This document shows positions 60,691 to 64,000 of a DNA stretch of 64,000 bases, piece after piece. The translations under genes were made by a program, and so were the position numbers. Within the stretch, counting starts at the first letter, position 1; each line of letters starts with the position of its first letter. The notes under the pieces were generated by a model. That model ran no database searches. It saw only the letters and a program-made list of their open reading frames with translations, and was not told the origin of the DNA. This DNA comes from Begonia masoniana (taxonomy: Eukaryota > Streptophyta > Magnoliopsida > Cucurbitales > Begoniaceae), in assembly GCA_022432975.1 (NCBI GenBank), contig CM039510.1, positions 32,916,454 through 32,980,453 of the forward strand. Reading direction: 5' to 3'.

Positions 60691-62314
60691 ACTTTTAACA
60701 GAAAGATACACAGACAGAGAGGATAAAACAGAAGACATAAACGTCTCAGATTCTCAAACCACTTCAAAACATGGTTCTCGAGCTCAACAGAGAGGCATAC
60801 CAGAAACCTAAGAATATCACATTGCATAGATAGTTCAAAAACCAGAGACCATCCATGCATAGACTAGCAGAAAATATTCCAAACTATTTCAAAATACTTC
60901 AGAACATGATTCAACTGTCAAATACAGCACAACAGAAGGCATGAAAATTGCAGACTTTCAATACCTGATTCTAAACAAGATTGTAAAACATACTTTACAA
61001 TTGATAGATTTAAAGAAATAAATTGCATGGATAGTTCCAAAACCAGAAATCATCCATGCACAGATTAACAGAAATTATCCCAAACAATTCCAGAATACTT
61101 TAGGATATAAACTTAACTGTTAAATACAGCGGTTTTAAACATTGACACAGAATCTATACATTGTTTTGCATGAACTTTCGGGAAAAACGTGTATGCATGA
61201 GCATTTACTATGCCTGAACTTACAATAGCAGACGACAGAAATAACAGAACAGAATACTTTATGAAGCAGAACATAAACAACTCAGAACATGAACTATAAC
61301 ATTTCTACCCAGACAACCCGACAGAACTGAAAAACTTAGTACCTCCGCGATGTAGGGCCTTAAGGGCCAACCTACGGATATGAACTTACCTGTTTGCTGT
61401 AGAGTTGATGTTCTTGATCGTCTCGGTTTCAGTAGTTTGTGAACCTAAAACGTGATTATACGGTCATTAATCCTAAACCTCTAAAAAAAAATCAGTAAAT
61501 AGTGTAGTTAAACTTGTTAACTACCGACGGAAATTACCTTCACTGAAGAAAATAGAAGAATGCAGGAGAAACAAAGTGTGGAACTTTGTTTCAGTCGCCT
61601 GGAAGAGAAGAATAGAGAGAAGGAAGAGAGGAAGCAGAGAAGTGAAATGAAGATTTCACGTAGGAGGAAGAACATGGCTTCTTCAACAAGTTGCCAAGTG
61701 TCAATCATCCATTGGCTTTCTCCCACCAACCTTAATTCCTTCCCAATTTACCCTTCCATTGGTTCTTGACTAAATTTGTTAAATAAATTCTTCAACCTGG
61801 TTTTTCCATTAAACTCTCCGACAATTCATTAAAATATACATCAGATTTTATATAAAAATTCATCCAGCTAAATAATACGGGGGAATAATTACAAGGAAAA
61901 AAATGTCGGGTGTTACAGTTTAGGAGACTGAAATTTAAGTAGACCGTTAGTGACCCTCCAGTATTTCCTGGAAACTTATTTTGAAAGGAAATTATGTCCA
62001 AGGAGATTGTCAAAATCAATTTTTCCTGGAAATTATTCTGATCAGTACTTTCAACGGTTTAATTTTTTGATTTAATTAATTTTTTTTATATATTTTATTT
62101 CATTTTATCAATTATATAATTTTTATTTTTGTATTTTTTTATTGTATTGACGTAAAAATATTATAATAAATTTCTATATATTAGTTATTTGTTTATTTTA
62201 ATTAACTTGTGATTTTTGTTATTATTGCATTTTACGCAAAAAAATTATTGTTTTACTTGATTAATTTATTTTAATATTTGTATATTTTAACATTTTTCTC
62301 TATATAAGCAACGA

Positions 62315-63294
62315 CGATAGATTTCGATTCAAGTAGATCAGTTGATTTAGACGAGAGATCAACTGATGATGCTAAAATGGATTGGTATTCAGACAACACG
62401 CCTGCATATGGTGATCTAAGAGCATTCGATCACGTAAATGAAAATAAAGAATTATTTGCATATTCGACCTCAAAAAGTCTAGACGATGAACTTCGAATAC
62501 TAGTCGGCTCGGATGACAAGGAGGTGGAAAATAGACCGGTAAGAGAACAAATCGGTATGAGCTATTTTTGGGTAGAAAATATGCTTCTTTAGAAAAAAAT
62601 TAAAAAAGAAATACGCAAATATTCTTTAGAAAACGGTTATAGTATAAAATTCACTAAAAGCGAAGAGAGCCGACTAACGACTAAGTGTGAAAATGGATGT
62701 AGGTGGCGACTGCATGCTTCGAGAATACAAGAAGAGCATACGTTTCAAATAAAGAGTTTGATCGACTCTCATAGTTGTTCGAGGAAAGTTGAGAATCGAC
62801 ACGCTTCAGCAAAATGGGTGGCGCAGCATTACTTGGACAGGTTCAAAAGTCACCCTACCTGGGACATCCCTTCTATTATCGAGACAGTGAAGAAGGACTT
62901 CACTGTCGACATTTTACTTAGTCTTGCCACAAGAGTAAGAAGCATAGCTCGAACCCTAAAAGAATGGAAGTGCGACGAACAGTACAGGCAACTGTGGTCG
63001 TACGGAGACAAAATATTCAGATCAAATCCGAGTAGCACAGTAAAAATTGATGGAAACCCAGTGGGCCCTAATTCTTTTAGATTCCAAAGATTGTATATGT
63101 GCATGACTGCTTGCAAGACCGGGTTGGTGGAATGCGAGAGACCCATTATATGCTTGGATAGCTGTCATCTGATTGTGCCGGCTAATTACTTACAGTCGTC
63201 AATATTGATGGCAATGATGGAGTATATCATGTTGTTATTGCCAACGTCGAATCTAAGTGTGTGGACTTATGGACATAGTTTTTGCAAATATTAA
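62315..63294 (+). pseudogene. Mutator-like (MuDR) transposase, N-terminal part only
   Basis: One frame with a single in-frame stop (TAG 62590-62592). N-terminus: acidic, Asp/Ser-rich (62330-62560). DNA-binding region: CENGCRWRLHASRIQEEHTFQIKS, then HSCSR...ASAKWVAQHYLDRF, the conserved MuDR zinc-type domain. Start of the catalytic domain: RPIICLDSCHL, where LDGCHL with the first DDE Asp is usual. The rest is lost; the frame ends at TAA 63292-63294, then element G begins. Transposases of this family cut and paste their element via long terminal inverted repeats; this one cannot, lacking two of three catalytic residues. AT-rich sequence at 61918-62314 is its upstream part, continuous with 57281 before E inserted. 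Confidence 0.85.
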
Positions 63295-63321
63295 AGCATA
63301 ACCTAAACACTGAATCGGGTC

Positions 63322-64000
63322 TGTAGCGACCCAAATACTGTACCCAATTTTCCGTATATATTTTTTTTATCTCTATACTTTAAATAAACTCTAGGCGGAA
63401 TTTAAACAGAAAATCGGAATTGAAGTCTATGTTTTAAACCATTAAAAACAAAATCATTATTAACCTTAAAACAATTTAAAGCAAAAATAATTAAAGTAAA
63501 AACAATTAAAACAATTCAATTAAAGGGGAGGGCAGAAACGTCAAGGCTGCCAAAAACATAAGGGGCGATCGATCTCCATATTTCAGGAGATCGATCGCCG
63601 AGGGCAACAACAGGAGGGGCTGATCGATCTCCATAATTTTTGGAGATCGATCGCTAATGCACCAAACAGCAGGGGCGATCAGTCGCCCCTCTGTGCCAGC
63701 GATCGGTCGCTGTGTCAAGACAAGGAGGGGCGATCAGTCGCCCCTCACCTCCCACGCCCAGTCGCCACAATCTTCTTCATCTTTCTCTTTTATTTTTCAT
63801 ACAATGCTCTCTGGAATCCGAAATTCCAGAGAGCAAAACTTTACGTTTCTTTCAGTAACCCTGCACATCACACTTTATAAATTATCACCCAACTAAACAG
63901 CTTAAACACACATCAACTTTCGTAAAAACGAACTGCGTGGATACGTTTAAAACAATGTTTTTCCTCCTGTTTTAAAAATGTCCAAGCAGTTCATAAAATC
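63322..64000 (-). mobile_element. Element G: reverse-oriented LTR, cut by the window edge
   Basis: Begins TGTAGCGACCCAAATACTGTACCC, a variant of the B and F terminus, and follows their order (ACTTTAAA...AACAATTTAA, hairpin block, AACTGCGTGGAT, TTTCCTCCTGTTTTAAAA). Only one end is in the window, so TSD and type (solo or full) are unknown. Confidence 0.8.
63555..63840. repeat. Hairpin-dense hypervariable block of element G
   Basis: Arms GGCGATCGATCTCC / GGAGATCGATCGCC (63564-63577 and 63586-63599), GATCGATCTCCA / TGGAGATCGATC, AGGGGCGATCAGTCGCCCCT twice, CAGCGATCGGTCGCTG, and the conserved GCTCTCTGGAAT / ATTCCAGAGAGC (63806-63817 and 63823-63834). Confidence 0.92.

Larger units (their letters stand above)
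57282..61917 (-). mobile_element. Element E: solo LTR of a C-like chromovirus, inserted in the MULE and containing F
   Basis: The plus strand starts TGTGACAGCCC and ends GGGTGTTACA, the exact reverse of the ends of element C LTRs. Flanks are GTCTA (57277-57281) and GTTTA (61918-61922), a 5-bp TSD with one transition. After removing F it is about 2.45 kb and holds no coding region, so it is a solo LTR. It carries a 30-bp minisatellite at 59998-60690 that corresponds, in LTR orientation, to the 27-bp array of element C. The internal sequence near 61150-61400 (TGAACTTTCGGGAAAAACG, GGGCCTTAAGGGCCAACC) matches the C LTR too. Confidence 0.88.

Noticed and set aside
59152..60860. Long minus-strand frames with HCSFLPTSTG-type repeats
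   Set aside because: Readings of the 30-bp minisatellites of F and E.

Overview
The window is nuclear DNA of a flowering plant, most likely a eudicot. The evidence is plant-type chromovirus LTR retrotransposons primed by initiator tRNA-Met, plant hAT and Mutator-like DNA transposons, an intron-containing defensin-like gene and an intron-containing gene of the plant At4g08330 family. I cannot name the species. About 90% of the window is transposable-element DNA. Nothing bacterial, organellar, rRNA, tRNA or CRISPR is present.

Left part (1-9737): the right end of a hAT element, a decayed chromodomain Ty3/gypsy fragment with its 3' LTR, an internally deleted Ty1/copia fragment whose LTR holds exactly 1500 consecutive G, a complete 998-bp non-autonomous hAT element with a perfect 8-bp target duplication, and a 2.2-kb solo LTR with a perfect 5-bp target duplication.

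Centre (9738-48334): one nested stack, resolved by exact target-site duplications (TSDs). Element A (old Tekay-type chromovirus, TSD ATTAT) has its 3' LTR split by element B (reverse strand, gag-only, TSD CATGT) and by element C (Tekay type with huge LTRs, TSD GTTGT). The coding region of C is split by element D (probable CRM-clade chromovirus, TSD GTTTC). Removing B, C and D with one TSD copy each leaves A at about 7.7 kb. The LTRs of C carry arrays of a 27-bp minisatellite (about 136 and 60 copies). Element B carries a 428-bp poly-A and CAGATT arrays, and element D a 502-bp poly-C.

Right part (48335-64000): the only convincing host genes. They are a two-exon, eight-cysteine defensin-like peptide gene (50341-50668, +) and a two-exon zinc-ribbon-like protein gene of the At4g08330 family (55685-56362, -). 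A degraded Mutator-like transposase follows, split by solo LTR E. E is itself split by F, an unusual LTR-derived palindrome whose two ends are both the same LTR end, flanked by the TSD TATAA. A further related LTR (G) runs off the right edge.

The most interesting theme is that several related LTR families carry, at a comparable place, a hypervariable block. In some it is a series of short perfect hairpins, in others a minisatellite of 27- or 30-bp units with a recognisably shared core. The three long homopolymers, and an indel-rich duplicated stretch next to the poly-A, look more like assembly artefacts than biology.
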